From the NCBI GenBank assembly GCA_020848435.1, contig JADLAC010000019.1, positions 62,001 through 126,000 of the forward strand: a stretch of 64,000 bases of DNA, given 5' to 3'. This document shows, piece after piece, positions 53,292 to 62,607 of the stretch. The DNA comes from Burkholderiales bacterium (lineage in GTDB: Bacteria > Pseudomonadota > Gammaproteobacteria > Burkholderiales > WYBJ01). Within the stretch, counting starts at the first letter, position 1, and every line of letters starts with the position of its first letter. The position numbers and the translations under genes are program-made. The notes below the pieces were generated by a model. That model was not told the DNA's origin. It saw only the letters and a list, made by a program, of their open reading frames with translations, and made no database searches.

Positions 53292-54345
53292 TGCCCTCTG
53301 GCTGCTGCTCGCCATCCCGATTCTCATCGGCGCATACCAGTACCTCGTAGGGCGCGCGGGCGCGCGCGAGGCGCTACGCTGTACCGACCTCAACCTGGTG
53401 CGTGCCGCCGCCGGTGCATCGCGCTCGCTGCGGCGCTTCGTTCCGCCGCTCTTGTTCTTGCTCGGTATCACGGGCTTGCTGGTCGCGGCCGCGCGCCCCG
53501 CGGCGGTGTTCCTCGTGCCCGCGCAGCGCGGCACCGTGGTCCTTGCCATGGACGTTTCGTACAGCATGGCGGCGACCGACGTCGCGCCGACGCGACTGGC
53601 AGCCGCGCAGGCAGCCGCGGCACGCTTCGTCGAGAATCTGCCCGCCGGCATCCGCGTCGGCATCATCGCGTTCGGGGGTTACGCGGATATCGTGCTGGCG
53701 CCGACGCCCGACAAGGCGCGCATCTTGAGCGCGCTGTGGCAGCTCGAGCTGCAACAGTACACTGCGCTGGGCACGGGTCTGCTGGCCGCGTTGCTGATGA
53801 TTCATCCGGCCGCCGCGGTCGATCCGAAGTACGATCTGTACCGGCATGCTGTCGACGTGGCCGCGCCGCGGCCGGCGATCAGCCGCGACCCCCCGCCGCG
53901 GCCCGACTCCAGAGCGTATGCCGCGGCGGCTCCCACCGACCCCTCGACGCTCATCATCCTGGTGAGCGACGGCAAGGGCACGTTGGGGGTGCCCCCGGCG
54001 AAGGCCGCGGAGCTGGTGGCGGCCTACGGGATCCGGGTCTATACGATCGGCGTGGGAACGCCGTACGGCGGCACGGCGCACGTCGAGGGCCATGCGCCCG
54101 TGCACGCGGAGTTCGAGGAAGAAACGCTCGAGCTGATCGCCGCGATCACGCGTGCCAAGTACTCCCGCGCGAGCGATCGCGGCAATCTGAAGGCGATCTA
54201 CGAAGACTTGTCGCGGGGATCGATTCGGGAGCGCAAGGAATTCGAGGTGAGCGCGGTGCTCGCAGGCTTGGCTGGCGCGTTGCTGATTCTCGGCGCGACG
54301 CTCTCCCGCGCCTGGCATGGGCACGCCGGCGGCATGGCACGATGA
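53272..54345 (+). CDS. VWA-domain membrane protein (BatA-like)
   Basis: A 357-residue inner-membrane protein. Helices lie at ~8-25 and ~57-80, a VWA domain spans ~88-300, and a C-terminal helix lies at ~325-345. The MIDAS metal site is intact: DVSYS (D94, S96, S98), the Thr of TALGTG (~165) and Asp234 in SDG. This layout is that of BatA/BatB proteins of MoxR-linked systems. No moxR ATPase or DUF58 gene is near. A second such gene lies convergently at 54391-55422. An insertion rich in Pro/Arg/Ala (~190-222) sits inside the VWA domain. The ribosome-binding site is weak, and the preceding 500 bases hold gene remnants. Confidence 0.85.
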   Translation: MRFLWRDALWLLLAIPILIGAYQYLVGRAGAREALRCTDLNLVRAAAGASRSLRRFVPPLLFLLGITGLLVAAARPAAVFLVPAQRGTVVLAMDVSYSMAATDVAPTRLAAAQAAAARFVENLPAGIRVGIIAFGGYADIVLAPTPDKARILSALWQLELQQYTALGTGLLAALLMIHPAAAVDPKYDLYRHAVDVAAPRPAISRDPPPRPDSRAYAAAAPTDPSTLIILVSDGKGTLGVPPAKAAELVAAYGIRVYTIGVGTPYGGTAHVEGHAPVHAEFEEETLELIAAITRAKYSRASDRGNLKAIYEDLSRGSIRERKEFEVSAVLAGLAGALLILGATLSRAWHGHAGGMAR

Positions 54346-54390
54346 GCGCGCCGAGGCAAGGGAAACGCTGCGACCGATCCTCGGGGTGCG

Positions 54391-55422
54391 TCAGAGAATG
54401 CGCCGGGTCCGCCCGAGCGAGACCAGCGCACCTGCTAGCGCGGCGAGTGCCGCGGCAGCCGCGAACAACGGCGTAAGCTCGGTGTAGGTCTCCGCCGCCG
54501 GAGCGGCGGACATCGAATCGACCAGGCGCGACCAGTCGAGCGGTTGTTTGGCGTCGAAGTATTCGCCCCGGCTCGAGGTCGCGATCGCCTTGAGCGCGTC
54601 CGCGTCGAGCTGCGCGCGCAGCGACCAGCCGTCGAGGCGCATGATCTTGCCCTCGATGCTGCCCACTCCCACGGTATGGATGCGCACGCCGAGCTCGGCG
54701 GCGAGGCGTGCGGCGGCAAGGGGCGCCGGACCGCTGGCGGACTGGCCGTCCGAGATGAGCACGATCGCGGCAGGCGTATGCGATTGGGGAGATAAAGGCG
54801 AGCGCTGGCCAGCGGCGGAGCCGCCGTGCGCCGCTGGCAAGGCGATGCCCCCGCCCGAGGCACCATCGTCCCAGTCGATCGCCGCCTGCGGCGTGATCAT
54901 GGTCAAGGCCGCGATGATGCCGCTGCCGATCGCGGTACCGTGGCGCGCCATGAGCCGGTCGATGGCAGCGAATAGCGCTTCCCGCGCCGTGGTCGGCTCC
55001 AGCTCGACCGCGGCATCCGCGCCGAACGACACCAGGCCGATCCGCAGCTCGTCCGCGTGCTCGGCGACGAATTGCTTTGCCAGGAGCTGCGCTCGGGCGA
55101 GCCGGCTCGGGCGGACATCGTCAGCCTTCATGCTGGTGGAGACGTCGAGCGCAAGCACGACGGTTCCCTTGATCGAGAACGCCGCTAGGCGAGCGTGCGG
55201 GCGCGCCAGCGCAAGACTGATCGCCAGCAGTGCGATCAGGAACAAGCCGAGCGGAATACGGCGGGCGTACGGCCGTTCGCAGTCCGACTGGAGCGCACGT
55301 GCATACCAGCTGGGATGCGCCTGCGCTGCGGCGCGCCGCTGTCGATCGAGCCGGAGGTAGACGGCGAGAAACGCCGGCAGCGCGAACGCGAGGACCAATG
55401 CCTCCGGCCAAAAGAAGATCAT
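54391..55422 (-). CDS. VWA-domain membrane protein (BatA/BatB-like), convergent partner
   Basis: A 343-residue inner-membrane protein with the same build as the gene at 53272. Helices lie at ~5-23 and ~56-76, followed by a VWA domain with DVSTS (D93, S95, S97) and ISDG, and a C-terminal helix near 317-335. A low-complexity Gly/Ala/Ser insertion (DDGASGGG to AAGQRS) lies in the same place as the Pro-rich insertion of the other protein. GAGG seven bases before the ATG supports the start. The two genes face each other tail to tail with 45 bases between stops, unlike the usual co-directional bat operon. MIDAS residues are intact, so ligand or metal binding is expected. Confidence 0.85.
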   Translation of the reverse strand: MIFFWPEALVLAFALPAFLAVYLRLDRQRRAAAQAHPSWYARALQSDCERPYARRIPLGLFLIALLAISLALARPHARLAAFSIKGTVVLALDVSTSMKADDVRPSRLARAQLLAKQFVAEHADELRIGLVSFGADAAVELEPTTAREALFAAIDRLMARHGTAIGSGIIAALTMITPQAAIDWDDGASGGGIALPAAHGGSAAGQRSPLSPQSHTPAAIVLISDGQSASGPAPLAAARLAAELGVRIHTVGVGSIEGKIMRLDGWSLRAQLDADALKAIATSSRGEYFDAKQPLDWSRLVDSMSAAPAAETYTELTPLFAAAAALAALAGALVSLGRTRRIL

Positions 55423-55540
55423 GGCCCGCCTCGCATCCAGACCCGAAGATCTCCCATATCGGCTCCATCGCGGCAATGGGGCGCAATGCAGCAGCGCGAC
55501 TGGTAGCATTGCACATTCCCATCGTTCCCACAAAGGCGCC

Positions 55541-56566
55541 ATGTCGATGCACCCGAACACAACCACTCGCGGTAACAACATGCCGAGGCGCTCGCGTCAG
55601 CCTGCGATCGTCTGGGCGCTTTGCCTCGCGTACGGCATTCTCGCCGCGCTAACCCCCGCGCTCGCCGCCGATGATTTTCCCAGCCGGCCGGTTCGCATCA
55701 TTACGCCCGCGCAACCGGGCGGGACCACGGATTTCCTGGCGCGGCTGCTCGCTACCCACTTCACCGAAACCTGGAAGCAGCAGGCCATCGTCGATAACCG
55801 CGGCAGCGCCTCGGGCATCAATGCCGCCGAGATCACCAAGAACGCCGCTCCCGACGGCTATACCTTGTTCATCGTGTATCACCAGCACACGGTGAATGCG
55901 GCCATACAGCCCAAGCTGCCCTACCACCCCGTCAATGACTTCACGCCCATCAGCCAGATGACCGAAGCGGGCACCTTGCTGGTGGTCAATCCGGCGCATC
56001 CGGCGAAGACTCTGAAGGAATTCGTCGACTGGAGCCGCAGCACCAAGGAGCCGATCAATTTCGGCTCGGCCGGCATCGGCAGCGGAGGCCACATGGCCGG
56101 AGAGCTCTACAAGCTCCTCGCCGGCGTCAAGGCCGAGCACATTCCCTACAAGGGTACCGGGCCCGCCATCATCGACCTGATCGCCGGCCAGTATCATTTC
56201 AACTTCGCCGGGCTCACTGGCGCGCTGGCGCAAGTCAAGGCCGGCAAGCTTCGCGCCATCGCCGTGAGCGCGCCCAAACGGCTCAAGTCGCTGCCGGATA
56301 TTCCCTCGGTCGCCGAGGCGTTGCCCGGATTCAGCGTCGTCGGCTGGTATGGGCTGGCGGCGCCGGCCCGTCTGCCCAAACCCTTGCTCGCGAAGATTCA
56401 CGCGCAGACGGTTGCGTTGGTGAGATCGCCCGAATTCGTCAAACGCATGACCGCGCTGGGTTCGGAGCTGGTGGGCAGCGAGCCGGAGGCGTTTCGGCAG
56501 TTCATGCTGGCCGATCTCGATCGTTGGGCGGATCTCGTCAAGCGCAGCGGGATGAAGTTCAACTAG
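55541..56566 (+). CDS. Bug/TctC substrate-binding protein
   Basis: A 341-residue periplasmic receptor. The signal peptide is long, with an Arg-rich N-region (residues 15-19) and a core AIVWALCLAYGILAAL ending near ALA (~42); the mature chain starts DDFPSRPVRIITPAQPGG. DNRGSASGINAAE and PYKGTGPAIIDLIAGQ follow. Start 55541 has AAAGG nearby; ATGs at 55547 and 55580 (MPRRSR) are alternatives, the last giving a more normal signal peptide. It is divergent from the VWA gene and precedes the MATE exporter gene by 97 bases. Confidence 0.9.
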   Translation: MSMHPNTTTRGNNMPRRSRQPAIVWALCLAYGILAALTPALAADDFPSRPVRIITPAQPGGTTDFLARLLATHFTETWKQQAIVDNRGSASGINAAEITKNAAPDGYTLFIVYHQHTVNAAIQPKLPYHPVNDFTPISQMTEAGTLLVVNPAHPAKTLKEFVDWSRSTKEPINFGSAGIGSGGHMAGELYKLLAGVKAEHIPYKGTGPAIIDLIAGQYHFNFAGLTGALAQVKAGKLRAIAVSAPKRLKSLPDIPSVAEALPGFSVVGWYGLAAPARLPKPLLAKIHAQTVALVRSPEFVKRMTALGSELVGSEPEAFRQFMLADLDRWADLVKRSGMKFN

Positions 56567-56663
56567 GCCGAGCCGAACGTCCGCCGCTCACGCCGAAGCG
56601 AGCGCCGCACCGGGCGCCCCAGCGCGACGCCTGCGCGCTGCGTAGAGAGCGGCCAGGAGAAGG

Positions 56664-58040
56664 ATGAGCCCGCCCGACGCGCGCACGCAGCGCCTGCTGC
56701 ACGCCAGGATCGTTCCGACCCTGCTCAGGCTCGCCGCACCGAACCTCGTCCTGACGCTGGTCCAGGTAGCGGTCGGATTGATCGAGGCCTACTGGATCGG
56801 CTGGCTCGGCACCGACGCGCTTGCCGGCGTCGCGCTGGTCTTTCCCGCGCTCATGCTGATGCAGATGATGTCGGCCGGCGCCGTCGGGGGCGGCATTTCT
56901 TCGGCCGTGGCGCGTGCGATCGGCGGCAAGCGCCTCGACCAGGCGAACGCGCTGGTCGTGCATGCGCTCGTCATCGCGCTGGGGTTCGGCGCGGGTTTCG
57001 CCGCGGCGATGCTCTTGGGCGCACGTGCGCTGTATGCGGCGATGGGCGGAACAGGCGCGGCGCTCGATGCGGCGCTGCTTTACTCCAACGTGCTGTTCGC
57101 GGGCATCGGCCTGCTTTGGCTGTTCAACGCGCTGGCGAGCGTGCTGCGCGGGACCGGCAACATGGCGTTGCCGGCCATGGTCACGGTGGCGGGGGCGCTG
57201 GTCGTGATCCCGCTGTCGCCGCTACTGATCTTCGGCTGGGGACCTTTTCCGCGGCTCGGCGTTGCCGGCGGTGCGCTCGCGCTGCTGCTCTATTACGCCG
57301 CTGCGATCCCGTTTCTGCTGCGTGCGATCTGGTCGGGAAGCAACGTCGTGCGGCCGAGCCTTCGCGGCACGCGCATTAGATGGGACATGCTGTACGAGAT
57401 CTTGCGTGTAGGGGTGGTCGCGGCGTTGATCTCCGTGAGCACCAACATCACCATCGCCTTGATCACGGCGATCGTGGGACGCGCGGGGGCACAGGCCATC
57501 GCGGGCTACGGCATCGGCTCGCGCTTGGAGTATCTCCTGATCCCGCTTGCGTTCGGCATCGGCGCGCCGCTGGTCGCCATGGTTGGGACGTGCATCGGCG
57601 CGGGCGAGCGCGCACGCGCGTTGCGCGTCGCCTGGACCGGCGCCGCCATGGTCGCGGCGATCGCCGAAGTCATCGGGCTCGCGGCCGCCGCGCAGCCCTT
57701 GACCTGGATGAGTCTGTTCAGCGACGATGCGCATGTCATCGCCCAGGGCGCGAGCTACCTGCGTATCGTCGGGCCCTTCTATGGCTTTTTCGGCGCGGGC
57801 ATGGCGCTGTATTTCGCTTCCCAGGGCGCGGGGCGGCTCGCGTGGCCGCTGCTCGCAGGTTTGTGCCGGCTCGCGGTCGCCGGACTGGGCGGCTGGCTGG
57901 TCTTCGAAGCGACGGGGGCGTTGACGCCCGTGTACTGGGCGGCGGGATTCGCGCTCGCCCTATTCGGCAGCATGATCGCCGGTGCGATCGCCTTGGGCTC
58001 GTGGGGCGGGGCGCGCGCAAGCGATCCGCGCCGGCGCTAA
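56664..58040 (+). CDS. MATE-family efflux transporter
   Basis: A 458-residue inner-membrane protein with about twelve hydrophobic helices in two similar halves, as in the MATE (NorM/DinF-like) cation-coupled exporters. Typical segments are LAAPNLVLTLVQ at the first helix, GGGISSAVARAIGGKR in helix 2 and its loop, and the second-half AGYGIGSRLEYLLIPLAFG. CCAGGAGAAGG just before the ATG gives a good start. It may lie in one transcript with the preceding TctC gene. The substrates of MATE exporters are diverse (drugs, dyes, metabolites), so the one here is not predictable. Confidence 0.9.
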   Translation: MSPPDARTQRLLHARIVPTLLRLAAPNLVLTLVQVAVGLIEAYWIGWLGTDALAGVALVFPALMLMQMMSAGAVGGGISSAVARAIGGKRLDQANALVVHALVIALGFGAGFAAAMLLGARALYAAMGGTGAALDAALLYSNVLFAGIGLLWLFNALASVLRGTGNMALPAMVTVAGALVVIPLSPLLIFGWGPFPRLGVAGGALALLLYYAAAIPFLLRAIWSGSNVVRPSLRGTRIRWDMLYEILRVGVVAALISVSTNITIALITAIVGRAGAQAIAGYGIGSRLEYLLIPLAFGIGAPLVAMVGTCIGAGERARALRVAWTGAAMVAAIAEVIGLAAAAQPLTWMSLFSDDAHVIAQGASYLRIVGPFYGFFGAGMALYFASQGAGRLAWPLLAGLCRLAVAGLGGWLVFEATGALTPVYWAAGFALALFGSMIAGAIALGSWGGARASDPRRR

Positions 58041-58156
58041 AGGCCCGCGCGCCGCCGTACGGGGAGGGTCGAGGTGGGGCGCGCATGATGAACGCTCGCG
58101 GCGCGAGCGCGTCGAACAGGCAAGGACGCCTGTCCATAACGAAGGAGGACCATGGT

Positions 58157-59203
58157 ATGGAACGCACAGTGCGGCGGCACAACCCTCGTTGGCTCGCGAA
58201 AGTGATCGGCATTGGCGTGGCTGCTGCCTTGGCGGCGAACGGGCCGGCCAATGCGCAGGAGCGCAAGTCGATCCGCTGGGCAACGTCGAGCGTGGATTCC
58301 TACGGCTACAAGGTCGCGGCCGCGATGGTGAAGATCGTCGAGGATGCGCTCGGCGGCCAGTACACCGTCACGGTCAATCCCTATCCGTCGACCACGGGCG
58401 CCATGAAAGCGGCGATGGACGGTACGGCGGAGATCGGCTACACCGCCGATGTCGGCATGACCCAGCTCTACGCCGGTGACGGCGGGTTCAAGAGCTACAA
58501 CCCGGCGAAATCGAAGCTGGTCCACACCTGGTATGCCTATCCCATGGAGTCCTTCATGGCCACTTCCGCCAAGGAGGCCGGCAAGTACAAGTGCTGGGGC
58601 GACTTCAGCGGCAAACCGGTGTTCTACACCACCGCCGGTTTCATGAACTGGCTCAACTTCCAGCGCATCTACAAGGCGCTCGGCTACAACTTCAAGCACG
58701 TCCAGATCGACCCCAAGACGCAAAGCGACGCCTTGCAGGCCGGCTCGATCAGCGGCTCGGTGGCGTATACGACCGCGGGACGCTCGCTCGCGCCCTATTG
58801 GAAGGAAACGGAAGTGCGCATGGACGTGACCGTCGTCAACCCTTGCCCGCAGGAGGTCGCCAAGCTCAAGGCGGCGGGTCTGGCCGTGGTGGCAGTGAAT
58901 CCGAAGGAGGCGTTCAGCCAGGACGTGGGCGTGGCGCAAATCCAGGGTGTGCCGATCCTGTTCGGCTACAACGTGCGCGCGGATATGCCCGCCGACGTGG
59001 TGTACCGTATGGTGAGCGCGTTCTTCACGAACAAGGACAAGCTGGCGCATTCGGATCCCGGCTTCACGCCGATGGCCAAGGATTTCGTCGGCATGCAGGT
59101 GCAGGGCATCAATGCCAATCCCGACATTGCGGTGCACGCGGGCCTCGCCAAGTTCTTGCAGGAGCAAAAGGCCTGGAACGACAAATGGAAGATCGCCAAG
59201 TAG
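58157..59203 (+). CDS. TAXI-family TRAP transporter substrate-binding protein
   Basis: A 348-residue periplasmic receptor with signal peptide MERTVRRHN to ANAQ (~34). The TAXI landmarks are WATSSVDSYGYKVAAAMV at the mature start, EIGYTADVGMTQLYAG, and QAGSISGSVAYTTAGR. AAGGAGG eight bases before the ATG is a strong site. It lies 206 bases upstream of its fused permease on the same strand, so the system at 58157-61371 is complete. Compared with the other TAXI receptor (51726) it is clearly divergent. The 58041-58156 gap holds only the leader. Confidence 0.92.
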   Translation: MERTVRRHNPRWLAKVIGIGVAAALAANGPANAQERKSIRWATSSVDSYGYKVAAAMVKIVEDALGGQYTVTVNPYPSTTGAMKAAMDGTAEIGYTADVGMTQLYAGDGGFKSYNPAKSKLVHTWYAYPMESFMATSAKEAGKYKCWGDFSGKPVFYTTAGFMNWLNFQRIYKALGYNFKHVQIDPKTQSDALQAGSISGSVAYTTAGRSLAPYWKETEVRMDVTVVNPCPQEVAKLKAAGLAVVAVNPKEAFSQDVGVAQIQGVPILFGYNVRADMPADVVYRMVSAFFTNKDKLAHSDPGFTPMAKDFVGMQVQGINANPDIAVHAGLAKFLQEQKAWNDKWKIAK

Positions 59204-59409
59204 ACGCATAAGCGTCATGCGGGCGGCGGCCGTAGGAATCGCGGCGCGCCCGCTCGGGCGCGGCAGGCGGCTCGGCGTTACCGTACGCCGGCTGCGCAGG
59301 AATCATCGGGTCGAGACGCTACTGCCCGGTCGATGCATGCGCCCCTCGAAGCACCGCAGCACGCCAGGCCGCGACCGAGGGTCAGCCGCGGCCACTCAGG
59401 GAGGCAAGC

Positions 59410-61371
59410 ATGCCCAGTGACGGGCTCCGACGCCACGCCAACCTCAGGAACCTGGCCTTCGCGTTCTCGCTGCTACTGTTCGTCTGGGTGATCTGGTATT
59501 GCTTCACCGGCTTCGGCGGCGCGCAGGAGCTGGTGTCGCGGCTGTTGCCGATAGCGCTCATCCTGCAAGTGCTCTTCATGTACCAGAAGGAGCCGCTCTA
59601 CCGCTGGGCGCCGCAAGCGCTGAATCATCTGCTGGTGGCGCTCTACGTCGGCATATGCATCTACGCCTTCGTGTACTTCTGGTTCGAGTACGAAGACATC
59701 GCGATCTACCGCCAAGGGTCGTACACGACGCAAGATTTCGTGGTCGGCCTGCTCATGTTCCTGCTGGTCATGGAGCTGTCGCGGCTCGCACACCCGGTGC
59801 TGTTCTGGGTGAATTTCGTGCTGGTCCTGTACACCATGTTCGGGCAGTTGAGCCCGATCGACTTCTTCTGGCACCCGGGGACCACGTTCTACCGCGTGGT
59901 CACCTCGAGCACCGTCGAGATGTCCAACGGGATCTACGGCATCTACGGTCAGATCGCGTTGACGCTGATCACGGCCTTTCTGCTGCTCGCCGCGGCGGCC
60001 AACGGCTTCGGCGCCCAGAATGCGATGATCCAGGTCATGCAGCGGCTCGCCGGGCGCTCGCGCCAGATGGTGCCGCAGGCGGCGGTCATGGGTTCGCTCT
60101 CCATTGGCATGGTGAGCGGCAGCGGCTCGGCCAACGCGGTCGTGGTCGGCAGCATCACCATTCCGCTCATGAAGCGCTACGGCGTGCCCGGCGTGTTCGC
60201 CGGTGCGGTGGAGACCGCCGCGTCGATGGGCGGCCTCATCATGCCGCCGATGATGGGCGTGGGCGCCTTTCTGATGTCGGATTTCCTCGGCGTGCCGTAC
60301 TGGGATGTGGTGCTGCGCGGCTTCGCGCTCGCCATCACCTATTACGTCGCGCTCGCCTTCGCGGTCTATCTGCTGTCGGTGCGCCTGCTGGCGCGAGAAC
60401 CCGTCCAGGCGCCCAGGGTGGCGCGCTACAACCAGGTCAAGACGGCCATCTTCTTCGTCGCGGTCGCGTTTCTCATGGTGCTCATGGGCGGGATCGGCAT
60501 GGGGGAGCTGCGCGCGGCGCTGTACACCGCCGCCTTCATGTTCGTGCTCCTCGTCGTCAACTTCTTCTGGTTCAAGTTCGTGCTGAAAGATCCGGCGCTC
60601 GGTCAGGAAACTCTCGTCGAGAGCCTGCGCATCACCATCGAGACGCACGCGGACATGACCTCCTACCTCACCCTGTTGCTCGCCACGCTCGGCATCATGA
60701 TCGGGCTATTCACCGTCACGGGCTTCATCAATCGCATGGGCGGCATGCTCATGCAGCTCGGCGCCTGGCATATCCTGCCCCTGATCTTCATGTCGTTCCT
60801 GTTCGGCTGGCTGGTCGGCATGGGGCTGCCGCCGACGGCGACCTACATCATCGGCGCGGTAGTGATCGTGGGACCGCTGCGCGAGCTTGGAGTGAATCCC
60901 TGGGTGGCGCATTTCTTCGTGTTCTTGATTTCCGTCTGGGGCGAGCTGTCGCCGCCCACGTCGCTCACCGCCGCCATCTCGGCGCGTATCGCCGAGGCGT
61001 CGTTCATGCAAACGATGTGGGAAGCACTGCGCATCTGCCTGCCGATCACGCTCATGACCTTCGCTATCTTCGCCCGCAGCGAGATGGTCGTGACCCCCGG
61101 CTGGACGCAAGTGCTGGCGACGATCTTGGTCATCGCCGGCGCATGCGGTACGGCATTCGCGATGTTCGGGCGCTTTGTTCGCCATCGACTCGCCAACATG
61201 GTGCTGCGCATCACGCTTGCGGCGTTTGCGTGCATCGCCTTGTTTCATCCTGACGAGGCCATCGCCTGGGCGGGTGCGGCGGCGGTCCTGCCCATGACGG
61301 TCTTCGGCGTCTGGCAGCACAAGCGCCTGGTGTCGCCGCCGCCCGCGCTGCAAGCGCAGCCGGCGACTTGA
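59410..61371 (+). CDS. TAXI-type TRAP transporter fused permease (DctQM-like)
   Basis: A 653-residue inner-membrane protein homologous over its length to the permease at 49728. A DctQ-like N-terminal part (~1-190) precedes a DctM-like part with SGSGSANAVVVGSITIPL, GMGLPPTATYIIGA and WGELSPPTSLTAAIS. GGGAGG before the ATG supports the start. The 206-base gap after the receptor gene shows no other gene. A possible hairpin follows the stop. This system and the one at 49728-52751 are oriented away from the region between them, but are too divergent to be a recent duplication. Confidence 0.93.
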   Translation: MPSDGLRRHANLRNLAFAFSLLLFVWVIWYCFTGFGGAQELVSRLLPIALILQVLFMYQKEPLYRWAPQALNHLLVALYVGICIYAFVYFWFEYEDIAIYRQGSYTTQDFVVGLLMFLLVMELSRLAHPVLFWVNFVLVLYTMFGQLSPIDFFWHPGTTFYRVVTSSTVEMSNGIYGIYGQIALTLITAFLLLAAAANGFGAQNAMIQVMQRLAGRSRQMVPQAAVMGSLSIGMVSGSGSANAVVVGSITIPLMKRYGVPGVFAGAVETAASMGGLIMPPMMGVGAFLMSDFLGVPYWDVVLRGFALAITYYVALAFAVYLLSVRLLAREPVQAPRVARYNQVKTAIFFVAVAFLMVLMGGIGMGELRAALYTAAFMFVLLVVNFFWFKFVLKDPALGQETLVESLRITIETHADMTSYLTLLLATLGIMIGLFTVTGFINRMGGMLMQLGAWHILPLIFMSFLFGWLVGMGLPPTATYIIGAVVIVGPLRELGVNPWVAHFFVFLISVWGELSPPTSLTAAISARIAEASFMQTMWEALRICLPITLMTFAIFARSEMVVTPGWTQVLATILVIAGACGTAFAMFGRFVRHRLANMVLRITLAAFACIALFHPDEAIAWAGAAAVLPMTVFGVWQHKRLVSPPPALQAQPAT

Positions 61372-61400
61372 AAGCGGGCACCCGCGATACGGCGCGCCGG

Positions 61401-61426
61401 GCCTCGCGCGATCGCGGTATCGAGGC
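61401..61426. terminator. Hairpin between convergent permease and SDR genes
   Basis: GCCTCG (61401-61406) pairs with CGAGGC (61421-61426) around a self-complementary CGCGATCGCG. It lies between two stop codons of convergent genes and may end transcription on both sides. No T-run follows, so rho-independent function is doubtful. Confidence 0.25.
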
Positions 61427-61437
61427 TCGCTTCGAAT

Positions 61438-62256
61438 CTAGTAGTACACCGACTGCCCGGCGCCGCCGGTCGCGACGATCAGCTCTCCGCTGATCGCCCA
61501 GGCCTTGTCGGAGGCGAGAAACGCAGCGACGTAGGCGACTTCGGCAGCATCCACCATGCGGCCGATCGCATTGCCGCGCGGTGAATCGGGTGCATAGGCG
61601 CGCTGTTCGGCTTCCTCGGGCGTGATGCCGAGCTCGGCGGCGCGGGCAGCGAGCAGGCGCGGCGTGCGTTCGGTGCGGGTCGTGCCGGGGTGGATGCAGT
61701 TCACGGTGATGCCGAAGCGGCCGAGCTGAACGGCGAGCGTCTTGGTGAAGTGCACCAGCGAGGCGTTGCGTGCCCCGCCGCTCAAGTTGCCGGCATTGCG
61801 CGCATTGGTGCCGCTGATATTGATGATGCGGCCCCAGCGCTGTTGCTTCAAGTGCGGAATGACCGCGCGCGCGCAGCGCAAGGCGCCGACGTACTTCACG
61901 TTGAAATCCTGTAGTAGGTCTTCGTCCACGACCGATTCGATGGGGCCGGTGGCGCTGGCCGAGCCGCCCGGCGAGGAGCCGCTGTTGACCAGGATATGCA
62001 GCCCGCCGAGCTCGGCGGCGGCGCGCGCTACCATCGCGTCCACCTGCGCCTTGCTGGTAACGTCCGTAGCCAAGGCGATTACCCGCCGTCCTGTTTGCGC
62101 GCTGAGCTCGCGTGCGGTTTCTTCCAGCCGCGCCTTGTCTCTCGCCACGATGCCCACGTCGACGCCTTCTCGAGCCAGCTCGCGTGCGATGCACTTGCCG
62201 ATGCCCAGACTGCCGCCCGTTACGATCGCGTGCTTGCCTGCGAGTCCAAGTTCCAT
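61438..62256 (-). CDS. Short-chain dehydrogenase/reductase-family protein lacking Tyr-xxx-Lys
   Basis: A 272-residue SDR. The cofactor loop TGGSLGIG (13-20), the Asp of ATDVT, NSG at 91-93 in place of NNAG, and Ser148 in INISG are normal. Where Tyr160 and Lys164 should be, the protein reads GGARN: Gly and Asn replace both catalytic residues. The rest (LVHFTKTLA, IHPGTTRTER, GGAGQSVYY) matches the family. GGAGG precedes the ATG. Such SDRs may bind NAD(P) without classical chemistry, or use other residues. It is convergent to the TRAP permease and divergent from a GST gene 351 bases away. Confidence 0.85.
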   Translation of the reverse strand: MELGLAGKHAIVTGGSLGIGKCIARELAREGVDVGIVARDKARLEETARELSAQTGRRVIALATDVTSKAQVDAMVARAAAELGGLHILVNSGSSPGGSASATGPIESVVDEDLLQDFNVKYVGALRCARAVIPHLKQQRWGRIINISGTNARNAGNLSGGARNASLVHFTKTLAVQLGRFGITVNCIHPGTTRTERTPRLLAARAAELGITPEEAEQRAYAPDSPRGNAIGRMVDAAEVAYVAAFLASDKAWAISGELIVATGGAGQSVYY

Positions 62257-62607
62257 TCGTATGCCTCCGAAGAAATTGTGTGGATCGGGCGCAGCCGCGG
62301 CACCACCCGCGTCCGGCGCGAGCGTCATACTACAGAAAAGCGCTGCCGCTGGGAGAGCATCGAGACGCGGACGCCGTAGCCTTTCTGGCTCCATCGCCGG
62401 GGCGAGCCGGGCGTCCAGCACCGGCCCCGACCGGCCGGTTGGCCGCCGCAGCGCGAAGCCGCTACCGCCGCGAGCCCGGCGGAACTACCATAGCGCGGTT
62501 GGCCGCTGGAATCGTCCGCGCTGCAGGCGCGCGGCAATACGAGCATCGCTTCGATCCCGCGACCGCCGCGGGAGCAAGTTCGCGTTCGTCACTCACAAGG
62601 AGAAGTC
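62257..62607. other. Divergent intergenic region with no recognised gene
   Basis: About 350 very GC-rich bases between the SDR (minus) and GST (plus) genes. Both promoters must lie here, but no clear -35/-10 pair is visible. Frames running through it are Arg/Pro-rich and lack similarity or ribosome-binding sites. AAGGAG at its right edge belongs to the GST gene. Confidence 0.5.

Noticed and set aside
57380..58156. N-terminal extension of about 259 codons on the TAXI receptor gene
   Set aside because: It is a shadow of the MATE gene. The true start at 58157 has AAGGAGG and a signal peptide.
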